Source: Zobellella endophytica
Lineage (GTDB): Bacteria; Pseudomonadota; Gammaproteobacteria; Enterobacterales; Aeromonadaceae
NCBI RefSeq assembly: GCF_003012775.1
Contig: NZ_PXYG01000002.1
Span: 744,001-808,000 of the forward strand
Length of the DNA: 64,000 nucleotides
Direction of reading: 5' to 3'
In this document: positions 8,173 through 16,671 of the stretch, in pieces
How positions within the stretch are numbered: the stretch's first letter is position 1
Layout of the letters: every line of letters starts with the position of its first letter
Notes under the pieces: model-generated
Database searches by the model: none
Told to the model about the DNA's origin: nothing
The model's input: only the letters and a program-made list of their open reading frames with translations
Position numbers and translations under genes: made by a program

Positions 8173-10011
8173 ATGACACAGCTTGGGGTAATGGGATTGG
8201 CGACACAATATCAACGCAACAGTGTAACACGGCTACTGTGCACCTTGGTGCTTTCATCCATTCTGATGGCCTGCGCCACCGGTATTCAGCGTGCGCCCTC
8301 GGCAGCCCCGCCGCCGGCGCCCGATATGTTCAGTGCCGTCGATCGGCCGGCGGATCAATATCAATCCCTGGCCGAGCAGGCCTCCGATGCCGATGCCTTC
8401 AATTGGCGGGTGCTGGCCGTCCGGGCCTACCTGCAGCAGGGCGACACCCGCACGCCGGCGCCGCTGCTCGACGCCTTGCGCCGCGACGCGGCGTCACCGC
8501 AGCAACAACAGGCGGTGGCGATACTGGACGCCGCCTCGACCCTGGCGGCCAACCAGACGGAAGGCGTGCAGCAACAACTGGCCGCGGTCGATCGCGCCAT
8601 CCTGCCCCGGCCGGCGCTGGCCTACTATCTGTCGCTCAGCGCCGAGCTGCTGGAGCGCCGGCAACAGCCTATCGAGGCCACCCTGGCCTTGATCGAACGC
8701 CATGCCCTGCTCGGCGGCAAGGAGCAGGAGAGCAACAGGGAGCATATCCATAAGCTGCTGGCTGCCCAGTCCTCCCTTGCCCTGCGCCGTGCCCAGAATG
8801 CCGGCAACAGCGACGAGGCCAACGCCTGGTTCAGCCTGATGGCGATATTGAACAACCAGCGTCTTCAGCCCGGGCAACAGCAATGGCAGTTGCAATCATG
8901 GAGTCATATAAACCCCTCTCACCCGGGCCAAGTCTATCTGCCTCCCCTGACCGGCCTGGTCGGCAGCGAAGCCTATCAGCCCGCCCATATCGCCGTGCTG
9001 CTGCCGCTGTCCGGGCGGCTGGCGGAGCAGGCCGATGCCATTCGCAACGGCATCCTCAGCGCCCATCAGGGCCAGTCTTCCCGGCTCAGTTTCTTCGACA
9101 CCAATGGCCGGGACATGAACAGCCTCTACCAGCAGGTGCAGCAGGCCGGTGCCGACTTCATTGTCGGCCCCCTGCTCAAGGAAGAGGTCAGCGCCCTGAT
9201 CGAGCTCGGCCCCGTGATCCCGGTGCTGGCGCTGAACACGCCGCCGTACCAGCCAGGCATGGCGCACTTTTACTATTTCTCCCTGTCGCCGGAGGCGGAA
9301 GCCGCCGAAGCGGCCCGCCACATGTGGAGCATGGGCCACCGCCAGCCGCTGGTGTTCGCTCCCGGCACCGATCTGGGTCGCCGGATCGCTACCGAATTCA
9401 ACGACAGCTGGCAGCAACAGAGCGGCAAGCCGGCCATTCTGGCGTATTTTGCCGGCCAATCCTCCATAGAATCCGATGTGCGCCGGGCCCTGGCCAGCAC
9501 CAGCAGCCCGCCTCCGGCCGCCGCCGGCGTTATCCAGCCTCTCGGTGAAGGTGGCTGGACCGGCGCACCCGAGCCCATCGACTCGGTGTTCATGGTCACC
9601 AACGCCACCGAAACCCGCTACATACTGCCGTATTTCGACTTCGTGCGGGACAGCCGGGCCGCCCGCCTGCCGACCTATGTCACCTCGCGCAGCCACGTAC
9701 CCACCGGCGAAGCGCCGATGAGCGAGCTCAACGGGCTGCAACTGGCCGATATGCCGTGGATTTTTGACGGGGCGCCCCAGCTCAGGGAGCAGGTCGAGGA
9801 ACTGTGGCCGAACGCCGGCTTAACCTGGCAACGGTTGTTTTCCTTCGGTTACGATGCACTCACCGTGATCCCGCAACTGGCCGAGCTGCGCGGCGGAGCC
9901 GGAACGGTGCCGGCCCTGACCGGTGAGCTATCCGTCTCCGGCCAGGGCGTGTTGCAACGCCGCCTGCAATGGATGGAATACCGCGATGGCGAATGGTTAC
10001 CCGGAGGGTAG
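8173..10011 (+). CDS. lpoA: LpoA, outer-membrane lipoprotein activator of PBP1A
   Basis: Periplasm-facing outer-membrane lipoprotein that binds and activates the peptidoglycan synthase PBP1A. 612 aa. The signal peptide ends in the lipobox LMAC-A. An N-terminal helical repeat region and a Pro-rich/AAPP linker precede a C-terminal periplasmic-binding-protein-like domain starting near HIAVLLPLSGRLAEQADAIRNG. Start: ATG 8173 has AGGA 5 nt upstream. ATG 8191 is a real alternative because it gives a more usual 27-residue signal peptide and a leader from the candidate promoter. First gene of lpoA-yraN-diaA-dolP. Confidence 0.93.
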   Translation: MTQLGVMGLATQYQRNSVTRLLCTLVLSSILMACATGIQRAPSAAPPPAPDMFSAVDRPADQYQSLAEQASDADAFNWRVLAVRAYLQQGDTRTPAPLLDALRRDAASPQQQQAVAILDAASTLAANQTEGVQQQLAAVDRAILPRPALAYYLSLSAELLERRQQPIEATLALIERHALLGGKEQESNREHIHKLLAAQSSLALRRAQNAGNSDEANAWFSLMAILNNQRLQPGQQQWQLQSWSHINPSHPGQVYLPPLTGLVGSEAYQPAHIAVLLPLSGRLAEQADAIRNGILSAHQGQSSRLSFFDTNGRDMNSLYQQVQQAGADFIVGPLLKEEVSALIELGPVIPVLALNTPPYQPGMAHFYYFSLSPEAEAAEAARHMWSMGHRQPLVFAPGTDLGRRIATEFNDSWQQQSGKPAILAYFAGQSSIESDVRRALASTSSPPPAAAGVIQPLGEGGWTGAPEPIDSVFMVTNATETRYILPYFDFVRDSRAARLPTYVTSRSHVPTGEAPMSELNGLQLADMPWIFDGAPQLREQVEELWPNAGLTWQRLFSFGYDALTVIPQLAELRGGAGTVPALTGELSVSGQGVLQRRLQWMEYRDGEWLPGG

Positions 10012-10351
10012 TAAGCGTGCCCAGGGCGACTGGCATGAGCGACGGGCGGAACGGTTTCTGCTTGATCGCGGCCTGATCCTGATCACCCGCAATTTTCAGT
10101 GCAAGCTCGGCGAAATCGATCTTATCATGCGCACCGGCCATACCCTGGTATTTATCGAGGTGCGCTACCGCAAGCATCGCCACTTCGGCGGGGCCGCCGC
10201 CTCGGTGACTCCAGCCAAACAACAGCGCCTGCGCCGAGCCGCGCTCAGTTACTTGCAAGTAAAGGGGCTGAATGAATCCTCTCAGTCCTGTCGCTTTGAC
10301 CTCGTCGCCTGTGACGGCGACGACATTAACTGGATACCCAATGCCTTTTAA
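9986..10351 (+). CDS. yraN: YraN, UPF0102 nuclease-fold protein
   Basis: Small protein with a restriction-endonuclease-like fold; cellular role not firmly known. 121 aa from ATG 9986, which overlaps the end of lpoA by 26 nt. Motifs: [12 protein letters not shown] at the start, then [31 protein letters not shown]-like pattern with the acidic E/D-x-D...E-V-R-R core typical of the fold. A longer reading from upstream overlaps lpoA more deeply and adds non-conserved residues. Second gene of the lpoA operon, as in E. coli. Confidence 0.92.
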   Translation: MANGYPEGSKRAQGDWHERRAERFLLDRGLILITRNFQCKLGEIDLIMRTGHTLVFIEVRYRKHRHFGGAAASVTPAKQQRLRRAALSYLQVKGLNESSQSCRFDLVACDGDDINWIPNAF

Positions 10352-10359
10352 GGAATCCC

Positions 10360-10950
10360 ATGCAGGAAGAAATTAAAGCCAGCTTTACCGAGAGCATTCA
10401 GACCAAAATTGCCGCCGCCGAAGCCCTGCCGGACGATATCCTGGCGGCGGCCCAGATGATGGTGATGTGCCTGCTCAACGGCAACAAGCTGCTGGTGTGC
10501 GGCAACGGCGGCTCCAACGCCCTCGCCCAGCTGTTCGTCAGCGAGTTGATCAACCGCTACGAAACCGAACGCCCGGCGCTGCCCGCCCTCTGCCTGACCC
10601 TGGACACCAGCAGCATCAGCGCCATATCGGTGGATCAGCATTTCGACGAGGCCTATGCCCGCCAGATCCGCGCCCTGGGCCAGGCCGGCGACGTGCTGGT
10701 GGTGATCTCCACCAGCGGCCATAGCCGCAACCTGATCAAGGCCGCCGAGGCCGCCCTCAGCCGGGACATGACCATAGTGGCACTGAGCGGCGGCGACGGC
10801 GGCGAGCTGGCCGGCCTGCTCGGCCCCAACGATGTGGAGATCCGGGTGCCCGCCCTGCGCGCGCCCCGCATTCATGAAGTCAACCTGCTGACGCTCCACT
10901 GTCTCTGTGATCTGATCGATCGCACCCTCTTTCCACAACAGGAAGATTGA
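10360..10950 (+). CDS. diaA: DiaA, DnaA initiator-associating SIS-domain protein
   Basis: Tetrameric phosphosugar-isomerase-like (SIS) protein that binds DnaA and promotes ordered assembly at oriC. 196 aa. SIS signatures: [16 protein letters not shown] at about residues 44-59 and [19 protein letters not shown] near residue 112. GmhA has a related sequence, but the genomic position between yraN and dolP matches DiaA. The TGA stop overlaps the dolP start. Confidence 0.92.
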   Translation: MQEEIKASFTESIQTKIAAAEALPDDILAAAQMMVMCLLNGNKLLVCGNGGSNALAQLFVSELINRYETERPALPALCLTLDTSSISAISVDQHFDEAYARQIRALGQAGDVLVVISTSGHSRNLIKAAEAALSRDMTIVALSGGDGGELAGLLGPNDVEIRVPALRAPRIHEVNLLTLHCLCDLIDRTLFPQQED

Positions 10951-11534
10951 TGATGAACAAACCGCTTCTGCTTATCGTGTTTTCCTCACTGCTCCTGCTG
11001 CAGGGCTGCGCCGGTATGGTGGCCGCCGGGGCCGCCACCGGCGGCGCGGCGGCCGTCGACCGGCGCACTCTGGGCACGCAGCTCGGCGACCAGGCCATCG
11101 AAATGCGCGCCTTGCATCGCCTGGGTGAAACCAAGCCGCTGTGGGACCAGAGCAAGCTGTCGGTGATCAGCACCAACGGCAAGGCCCTGCTGCTCGGCCA
11201 AACCCCCACCGAAGCCTACCGCAGCCAGGCAGAAGAAGTGGTCGGCGGCGTTCCCGGCGTCGAGGAGGTGTTCAATGAAATCCGCCTCGGCCAGCCGGTT
11301 TCGCTCGCGGTACGCAGCCAGGACACCTGGATCACCTCCAAGGTCAAGAGTACCCTGCTGGCGGAAAAGAACATCGACGGCACCAAGATCAAGGTGGTCA
11401 CCGAAAACGCGGAAGTCTTTCTGCTCGGTCTGGTAACCCAGCGGGAAGCCGATATCGCGGTCCAGCTGAGCCGTAATATCAGCGGGGTGGCCAAAGTGGT
11501 CACGGTATTCGAATACGTCCAGGCCGCCCCCTGA
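10950..11534 (+). CDS. dolP: DolP, BON-domain outer-membrane lipoprotein
   Basis: Lipoprotein (formerly YraP) that binds anionic phospholipid in the outer membrane and supports envelope integrity. About 194 aa. The signal peptide ends at the lipobox LLQG-C. Two BON domains follow, at about residues 45-110 and 120-190 (the second ending IKVVTENAEVFLLGLVTQREA...). ATG 10950 and ATG 10953 are adjacent; the SD AGGA (10940-10943) spaces slightly better to 10950, which overlaps the diaA stop. A bidirectional terminator follows. Confidence 0.95.
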   Translation: MMNKPLLLIVFSSLLLLQGCAGMVAAGAATGGAAAVDRRTLGTQLGDQAIEMRALHRLGETKPLWDQSKLSVISTNGKALLLGQTPTEAYRSQAEEVVGGVPGVEEVFNEIRLGQPVSLAVRSQDTWITSKVKSTLLAEKNIDGTKIKVVTENAEVFLLGLVTQREADIAVQLSRNISGVAKVVTVFEYVQAAP

Positions 11535-11554
11535 AGTCCGGCCGGCAAGACCAT

Positions 11555-11584
11555 AAAAAACGCAGCCCCCTGGCTGCGTTTTTT
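11555..11584. terminator. Bidirectional terminator between dolP and sspB
   Basis: Perfect stem AAAAAACGCAGCC / GGCTGCGTTTTTT with a 4-nt loop, T-rich in both directions. It serves the convergent ends of dolP (+) and sspB (-). Confidence 0.9.
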
Positions 11585-11585
11585 A

Positions 11586-12032
11586 TTACTTGATCACCCG
11601 CAAGGTGGGCTTGCCTTTTTTGGCGGAAGGCTGGGCCTCGTCCATCTCCGGTGGCGCCTCGGCATCAGCCGCCACCTCCGGGTCACCGCCGGCGGCGAGC
11701 CATTCGTCATAGGCTGGCTCGGGAGGAAAGAAGGTACCGGCACCATTCTCACGGGACTGTACCGCCACCACCGCCGCCATGGGAATGTATACCTGAAACG
11801 GCGAGCCGCCGAAGCGGGCGCTGAAACTGACCGCCTCATTGTCCATCTGTAATCCCACGACCGCCCTGGGCGCAATGTTGAGCACTATCTGGCCGTCCTT
11901 GACATACTGGCGGGGCACCGTGGTATGAGGCACATCGGCATTCACCAGCAGATGGGGCGTCAACTCGTTATCCAGTAACCAATCGTAGAAGGCCCGCAGC
12001 AAATAGGGCCGGCTGGGGGACATGTTATCCAT
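11586..12032 (-). CDS. sspB: SspB, ClpXP specificity-enhancing adaptor
   Basis: Adaptor that delivers SsrA-tagged proteins to ClpXP. 148 aa. The folded substrate-binding domain spans about residues 5-112 (PYLLRAFYDWLLDNELTPHL, IVLNIAPRAV, SARFGG). It is followed by an acidic, disordered linker and the conserved ClpX-binding tail PTLRVIK. ATG 12032 lies 2 nt after the sspA stop; the second Met three codons in is a possible alternative. Confidence 0.96.
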   Translation of the reverse strand: MDNMSPSRPYLLRAFYDWLLDNELTPHLLVNADVPHTTVPRQYVKDGQIVLNIAPRAVVGLQMDNEAVSFSARFGGSPFQVYIPMAAVVAVQSRENGAGTFFPPEPAYDEWLAAGGDPEVAADAEAPPEMDEAQPSAKKGKPTLRVIK

Positions 12033-12034
12033 GG

Positions 12035-12664
12035 TTATACCTTTCCGCCGATATCACGTTCGGCTTCGGTGAGGGAAGCCTGGAAGGAATCGCGTTCGAA
12101 CAGGCGGATCATGTAGGCCTTGACCTCTTTCGCCCCGCGACCGGACAGCTCGATGCCCAGGGACGGCAGTCGCCACAGCAGCGGCGCCATGTAGCAGTCG
12201 ACCAAGCTGAATTCTTCACTCATGAAGTAGGGATACTCGGCGAACACCGGCGCCACCGCCAGCAGCACCTCGCGCAGCTCCTTGCGGGCCTCTTCGGCCT
12301 TGTCGCCCCGCCGGATACGCTTGACCAGGGAGTACCAGTCCTGCTCGATACGGTGCATCATCAGCCGGCTGTTGCCCCGCGCCACCGGATAGACCGGCAT
12401 CAGGGGCGGATGCGGAAAACGCTCATCCAGATATTCCATGATGATACGTGATTCATAAAGCACCAGCTCTCTGTCCACCAGGGTGGGCACTGTGCCATAG
12501 GGGTTCAGCTCCAGCATATCTTCGGGCAGGCTGTCAGGCTCGACCTGACTGATTTCCACACTGACCCCTTTTTCCGCCAGAACGATACGCGCCTGATGGC
12601 TGTAAATATCGTCAGCACCTGAAAACAGCGTCATGATAGAACGCTTGTTGGCCGCAACTGCCAT
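12035..12664 (-). CDS. sspA: SspA, stringent starvation protein A
   Basis: Glutathione-S-transferase-fold protein that binds RNA polymerase and modulates transcription during starvation and acid stress. 209 aa, starting MAVAANKRSIMTLFSG like the E. coli protein. It has an N-terminal thioredoxin-like half and the DERFPHPPLMPVYPVARG block at about residues 81-98, then a helical C-terminal half. GGAGGA lies 4 nt before ATG 12664. It forms an operon with sspB. Confidence 0.97.
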   Translation of the reverse strand: MAVAANKRSIMTLFSGADDIYSHQARIVLAEKGVSVEISQVEPDSLPEDMLELNPYGTVPTLVDRELVLYESRIIMEYLDERFPHPPLMPVYPVARGNSRLMMHRIEQDWYSLVKRIRRGDKAEEARKELREVLLAVAPVFAEYPYFMSEEFSLVDCYMAPLLWRLPSLGIELSGRGAKEVKAYMIRLFERDSFQASLTEAERDIGGKV

Positions 12665-12751
12665 TGAATCCTCCGCAAATCATAAATAGGAACGGCAATG
12701 GAAGCATTCTACTCCCATTGCCGCTCCCTGTTTAGCTTAGACGATGTCTAA

Positions 12752-13486
12752 TCAGTGTACGTCACGCCAGTATTCTTTCTTCAACAAATAGGCAAAGACA
12801 AACAGAATCGCCAGAAAACCCAGTACCCAGTAGCCCATGCGCTGGCGCTCCAGCTTCATCGGCTCACCCGAATACACCAGGAAGTTGACGATGTCCAGCA
12901 CCGCATTGTCGTATTCCTCGGTGGTCATCTCGCCGTTGCCGTCCGCCTTGATACCGACCGGCGTCTCGACTTCATGACCATCGACGGTGCGTACCACCGT
13001 TTCGAGCCGCGCGGACCCCTGCAACGACTCCAGCACATGAGGCATGCCCACGGATGGGAACACCAGGTTGTTCACACCGAAGGGGCGGCTGTCGTCCTTG
13101 TAGAAGGAGCGCAGGTAAGTATAGAGCCAGTCGGCACCACGAACCCGGGCAACCAGCGTCAGATCCGGCGGCGCTGCACCAAACCAGTTGCCGGCATCCG
13201 CCTCCGGAATGGAGTTTTCCATCAGCTCGCCCACAGCCACCCCGGTAAAGTTCAGGTTGGCCTGCATCATGTCTTCCGGAATGTCCAGATCCTCGGCCAC
13301 CCGGTTGTAGCGCTGATACTGGGTACTGTGACAGCCGGAACAGTAGTTCATGAACAGCTTGGCACCATTTTGCAGCGACGCCTTGTCGCTCAGATCATAT
13401 TCGGCCTTGTCGAGATGCACATTGGCACCCGCCGCCATTGCCAGCGCCGGCAAAAAGGCAAATACAGCAATGATTAACTTCTTCAT
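12752..13486 (-). CDS. petC: Cytochrome c1 of the bc1 complex
   Basis: Haem-c subunit of ubiquinol-cytochrome c reductase. It receives electrons from the Rieske protein and passes them to soluble cytochrome c in the periplasm. 244 aa with a signal peptide (about residues 1-19), haem-binding C49-S-G-C52-H53, a Met axial-ligand candidate in SVGMPHVLE and a C-terminal membrane anchor (MGYWVLGFLAILFVFAYLL). ATG 13486 overlaps the cytochrome b stop as ATGA. Last gene of petABC. Confidence 0.96.
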   Translation of the reverse strand: MKKLIIAVFAFLPALAMAAGANVHLDKAEYDLSDKASLQNGAKLFMNYCSGCHSTQYQRYNRVAEDLDIPEDMMQANLNFTGVAVGELMENSIPEADAGNWFGAAPPDLTLVARVRGADWLYTYLRSFYKDDSRPFGVNNLVFPSVGMPHVLESLQGSARLETVVRTVDGHEVETPVGIKADGNGEMTTEEYDNAVLDIVNFLVYSGEPMKLERQRMGYWVLGFLAILFVFAYLLKKEYWRDVH

Positions 13487-14700
13487 TTGAATGTAACCCT
13501 CTCTGGCAGCGGTTTGGTTTTCTCGTTTTTGCTATAGAAGAACAGCAGGACGAAGAAAGCGAAATAGCCAAACGAACAGATCTGGGCCAGCAGCGTCAGC
13601 ACCGGCGTGGACGGCAGCGCCCCCAGAACCCCCAGGATGATAAAGCAGACGACGAACTGCGCGATGTTCAGCAGATGCAGCTTGCTGCGGTAGCGGAACG
13701 AACGCACCTTGCAACGATCCAGCCAGGGCAGCACGAACAGCACCGCGATGGACAGCCCCATCAGGATAACCCCCATCAGCTTGTCGGGAACCGCCCGCAG
13801 AATGGCGTAGAAGGGGGTGAAGTACCATACCGGCGCGATATGCTCGGGGGTCTTCAGGCCGTTGGCCGCTTCGAAGTTCGGAGCTTCCAGGAAGTAGCCG
13901 CCACCCTCGGGCATGAAGAAGATCACGAATGAGAAGAAGAACAGGAAGCCGACCACCCCGACGATATCCTTGACGGTGTAGTAGGGATGGAACGGAATGG
14001 CGTCTTTCGGCCAACCGTTTTCGTCCTTGTTTTTCTTGATGTCGATGCCGTCCGGGTTGTTGGAGCCCACTTCGTGCAGCGCCACGATATGCAGGAACAC
14101 CAGCAGCACCAGCACCAGCGGCAGGGCGATCACGTGCAGGGCGAAGAAACGGTTGAGGGTGGCGCCGGAGATGACGTAGTCACCACGGATCCACAGGGTC
14201 AAATCGTCGCCGATCACCGGGATGGCACCGAACAGCGAGATGATGACCTGGGCACCCCAGTAGGACATCTGGCCCCAAGGCAGCAGGTAGCCCATGAAGG
14301 CTTCCGCCATCAGTACCAGGAAGATCAGCATGCCGAACAGCCACAGCAGTTCGCGCGGCTTCTGGTAGGAACCATAGATCAAACCGCGGAACATGTGCAG
14401 GTAGACCACCACGAAAAACGCGGAGGCGCCGGTGGAGTGCATGTAGCGCAGCAGCCAGCCGTATTCCACATCGCGCATGATGTATTCGATGGAGGCGAAG
14501 GCACCCTCGCCGGAAGGGGTGTAGTTCATGGTCAGCCAGATGCCGGTCAGGATCTGGTTGACCAGCACCAGCATGGCCAGAGAGCCGAAGAAGTACCAGA
14601 AATTGAAATTTTTCGGCGCGGGATACTGACCTACATGCTTGTTGTAGGTCGCCGTCATCGGAATACGCTCGTCAATCCAGTTTACGAGTTTACCCAGCAT
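13483..14700 (-). CDS. petB: Cytochrome b of the bc1 complex
   Basis: Eight-helix membrane subunit carrying both b haems and the Qo and Qi quinone sites. 405 aa. His ligands occur in two helices (YMHSTGASAFFVVVYLHMFRG and FFALHVIALPLVLVLLVFLH). The Qo-site PDEW-type motif is not written exactly that way here; the region reads HIAPVWYFTPFYAILR, i.e. P-x-W-Y as in many bc1 cytochromes. The protein is full-length b (not split b6/subunit IV). Middle gene of petABC. Confidence 0.96.
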   Translation of the reverse strand: MLGKLVNWIDERIPMTATYNKHVGQYPAPKNFNFWYFFGSLAMLVLVNQILTGIWLTMNYTPSGEGAFASIEYIMRDVEYGWLLRYMHSTGASAFFVVVYLHMFRGLIYGSYQKPRELLWLFGMLIFLVLMAEAFMGYLLPWGQMSYWGAQVIISLFGAIPVIGDDLTLWIRGDYVISGATLNRFFALHVIALPLVLVLLVFLHIVALHEVGSNNPDGIDIKKNKDENGWPKDAIPFHPYYTVKDIVGVVGFLFFFSFVIFFMPEGGGYFLEAPNFEAANGLKTPEHIAPVWYFTPFYAILRAVPDKLMGVILMGLSIAVLFVLPWLDRCKVRSFRYRSKLHLLNIAQFVVCFIILGVLGALPSTPVLTLLAQICSFGYFAFFVLLFFYSKNEKTKPLPERVTFK

Positions 14701-14702
14701 GC

Positions 14703-15293
14703 TTAGGCTCCTTCCTTGTCTTCACCGACCAGTATCGTGGTATCGGTGACGTAGTAATAAGGGGGGATGACCAGGTTCAGCGGTGCGGGAACGCCCTGAA
14801 ACACGCGGCCGGCCATATCGAATTTGGAACCGTGACAGGGGCAGAAAAAGCCGGAACTCACGCCCTGCACCTGTTCGCCGAAGCTGTCCGGCAGATAGGT
14901 CGGCGAGCAACCCAGGTGGGTACAAAGGCCAACGGCCACGAACACTTCCGGCTTGATCGAACGATAGGCGTTCTGGGCATATTCCGGTTGCTGCGGTTCC
15001 TCCGAAGCGGGGTCACGCAGCTGGTTGTCGTGCTTGGGCAGACCATCCAGAATTTCCTGGGTACGGCGGACCATCCATACTGGCTTGCCACGCCACTCGA
15101 CCCGGATCAGCTGGCCGGGTTCCATCTTGCTGACATCTACTTCAACCGGGGCCCCGGCCGCTTTCGCCTTGGCACTGGGGTTCCACGATGCGATAAAGGG
15201 CACTGCGGCAAAAGCAGCTCCGACCCCACCCACGACTGTGGTTGACCAGGTCAGAAATCTGCGGCGACCGGTATCAACTGGCGCATTGCTCAT
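14703..15293 (-). CDS. petA: Rieske iron-sulfur subunit of the bc1 complex
   Basis: Carries the 2Fe-2S cluster that oxidises ubiquinol. 196 aa from ATG 15293, chosen because GGGAGAG lies 7 nt upstream and the protein then opens [16 protein letters not shown], a twin-arginine-type anchor. A longer reading to 15344 lacks such support. Cluster ligands are in CTHLGC (about residues 124-129) and CPCHG (about 151-155). First gene of the petABC operon. Confidence 0.96.
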   Translation of the reverse strand: MSNAPVDTGRRRFLTWSTTVVGGVGAAFAAVPFIASWNPSAKAKAAGAPVEVDVSKMEPGQLIRVEWRGKPVWMVRRTQEILDGLPKHDNQLRDPASEEPQQPEYAQNAYRSIKPEVFVAVGLCTHLGCSPTYLPDSFGEQVQGVSSGFFCPCHGSKFDMAGRVFQGVPAPLNLVIPPYYYVTDTTILVGEDKEGA

Positions 15294-15408
15294 CCAAAAA
15301 CTCTCCCATTTGGTCTCCGCGCATTTATTTTTCGTTCCATGCATTGATACTGCTATGTGACAACCGCGGCGGATATCATGGTTTCAATTGCCACAAAAAA
15401 ACCCCGAA

Positions 15409-15437
15409 ATTCTAAAGAAAAGCGCGGTCTTTTACAA
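15409..15437 (-). promoter_or_regulatory. petABC promoter candidate
   Basis: Minus-strand TTGTAA (15432-15437), 17-nt spacer, TAGAAT (15409-15414). It would give a leader of about 110 nt before petA. Fair sigma70 match. Confidence 0.55.
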
Positions 15438-15530
15438 GGACGGGTAAGACTGGAAAGATCCGTTATTTAGCAAGATAAATTGTTATAAAACAACAAATTA
15501 TTACCCTGCCAACAACGACTCCTCACAAAC

Positions 15531-15557
15531 AAAAAAGCCCGGGTAACCCCGGGCTTT
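15531..15557 (-). terminator. Terminator of rplM-rpsI
   Basis: Minus-strand stem AAAGCCCGGG-gtta-CCCGGGCTTT running into a T tract, about 25 nt after the rpsI stop. It separates the ribosomal operon from petABC, which reads the same way. Confidence 0.9.
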
Positions 15558-15580
15558 GGTATATAAAACTGCAATCCCAA

Positions 15581-15973
15581 TTAACGCTTGGAGAACTGGG
15601 GGCGCTTACGCGCTTTGTGCAGACCGACTTTCTTACGTTCCACGCGACGGGCGTCACGAGTCACGAAGCCAGCCTTGCGCAGGGCGCCACGCAGGGTTTC
15701 ATCGTATTGCATCAGGGCACGGGTAATGCCGTGACGGATAGCGCCGGCCTGACCGGAAATACCACCACCGGCGACGGTGATGTACAGATCCAGCTTCTCG
15801 GTCATCTCAACCAGTTCCAGCGGCTGACGCACGACCATGCGTGCGGTCTCGCGACCGAAATACTGATCCAATGAACGCTTGTTGATAACGATGTTACCGC
15901 TGCCCGGCTTTACGAATACGCGCGCAGTGGAGCTTTTGCGACGACCGGTACCGTAGTATTGAGTTTCTGCCAT
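15581..15973 (-). CDS. rpsI: Ribosomal protein S9
   Basis: Small-subunit protein whose C-terminal tail contacts P-site tRNA. 130 aa, the normal length. It opens [20 protein letters not shown] and ends in the conserved basic tail [11 protein letters not shown], whose terminal Lys-Arg reaches the decoding centre. It follows rplM by 16 nt in the classic L13-S9 operon. Confidence 0.98.
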   Translation of the reverse strand: MAETQYYGTGRRKSSTARVFVKPGSGNIVINKRSLDQYFGRETARMVVRQPLELVEMTEKLDLYITVAGGGISGQAGAIRHGITRALMQYDETLRGALRKAGFVTRDARRVERKKVGLHKARKRPQFSKR

Positions 15974-15989
15974 TTGCCTGAATCCCGTA

Positions 15990-16418
15990 TTAGATGTCTA
16001 GTACTTGTGGTTGTTGTGCAGCGTGGTTGTGCTGGCTGCCCGCAAAGACTTTCATCTTGCGGAACATAGCACGACCCAGCGGACCACGGGGCAGCATGCC
16101 GCGAACGGCAGACTCGATGACCATCTCGGGCTTGCGGATGATCAGCTTCTCGAAGCTGATGGACTTGATGCCGCCCGGAAAACCGGAGTGAGAGTAGTAA
16201 ATCTTGTCTTCGGCTTTATTACCGGTAACCTGAACCTTCTCGGCATTGATCACGATGATGTAATCACCACAGTCAACGTGCGGAGTAAATTCCGGCTTAT
16301 GCTTACCGCGCAGACGACGGGCGATCTCGGTGGCCAGACGACCCAGAGTTTTGCCCTCTGCATCAACAACATACCAGTCACGCTTTACGGTTTCTGGCTT
16401 AGCAACAAAAGTTTTCAT
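15990..16418 (-). CDS. rplM: Ribosomal protein L13
   Basis: Early-assembling large-subunit protein. 142 aa from ATG 16418 ([22 protein letters not shown]), the same length as in E. coli; an upstream in-frame extension to 16475 is not conserved. First gene of the L13-S9 operon. In E. coli L13 represses its own mRNA through the leader; the roughly 130-nt leader here could allow the same, though I cannot show a structure. Confidence 0.98.
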   Translation of the reverse strand: MKTFVAKPETVKRDWYVVDAEGKTLGRLATEIARRLRGKHKPEFTPHVDCGDYIIVINAEKVQVTGNKAEDKIYYSHSGFPGGIKSISFEKLIIRKPEMVIESAVRGMLPRGPLGRAMFRKMKVFAGSQHNHAAQQPQVLDI

Positions 16419-16556
16419 GGATGAACCCAAATTACTGAAAATGAATCCTACACTTGCGCACCATGCGCAAAACACGACCAGACCTGCACCCCTTCGAGCA
16501 CCAGTCTGCTTACTGTGATGCCGTCTTATCGACAGCTGTGTAACGTGGGCCGGGCG

Positions 16557-16585
16557 ATTATAGGTAAAGTTGCCTTAAAAATCAC
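16557..16585 (-). promoter_or_regulatory. rplM-rpsI promoter
   Basis: Minus-strand perfect -10 TATAAT (16557-16562), 17-nt spacer, weak -35 GTGATT (16580-16585). The AT-rich inverted repeat at 16589-16614 lies directly upstream, where an UP element would be. Confidence 0.65.
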
Positions 16586-16588
16586 CTG

Positions 16589-16614
16589 CTAATTTTAATG
16601 CCCATTAAAATTAG
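16589..16614. repeat. Perfect 12-bp AT-rich inverted repeat upstream of the rplM promoter
   Basis: CTAATTTTAATG and CATTAAAATTAG separated by 2 nt. It stands out in GC-rich surroundings. It occupies about -40 to -65 relative to the rplM start, so it may act as a double UP element or an operator. It is not followed by a T tract in either direction close enough for a standard terminator. Confidence 0.6.
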
Positions 16615-16671
16615 TCGGCCCGCCCGCCCTCCCCCGCGACCATGCCCGGATCACGGGGGCGCATATTGTGA

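Noticed and set aside
12693-12723. CGGCAATGG/CCATTGCCG hairpin between petC and sspA as a terminator
   Set aside because: The 13-nt loop and missing T tract on either strand make an intrinsic terminator unlikely; it may be incidental in the sspA upstream region.
12736-12757. GTCTAATCAGTGT near petC, also found on the minus strand near 35.94 kb
   Set aside because: A 13-bp match between two sites is expected many times by chance in 64 kb.
16419-16556. A riboswitch or defined L13 autoregulatory structure in the rplM leader
   Set aside because: Known in principle from E. coli, but I cannot recognise the structure by eye here.
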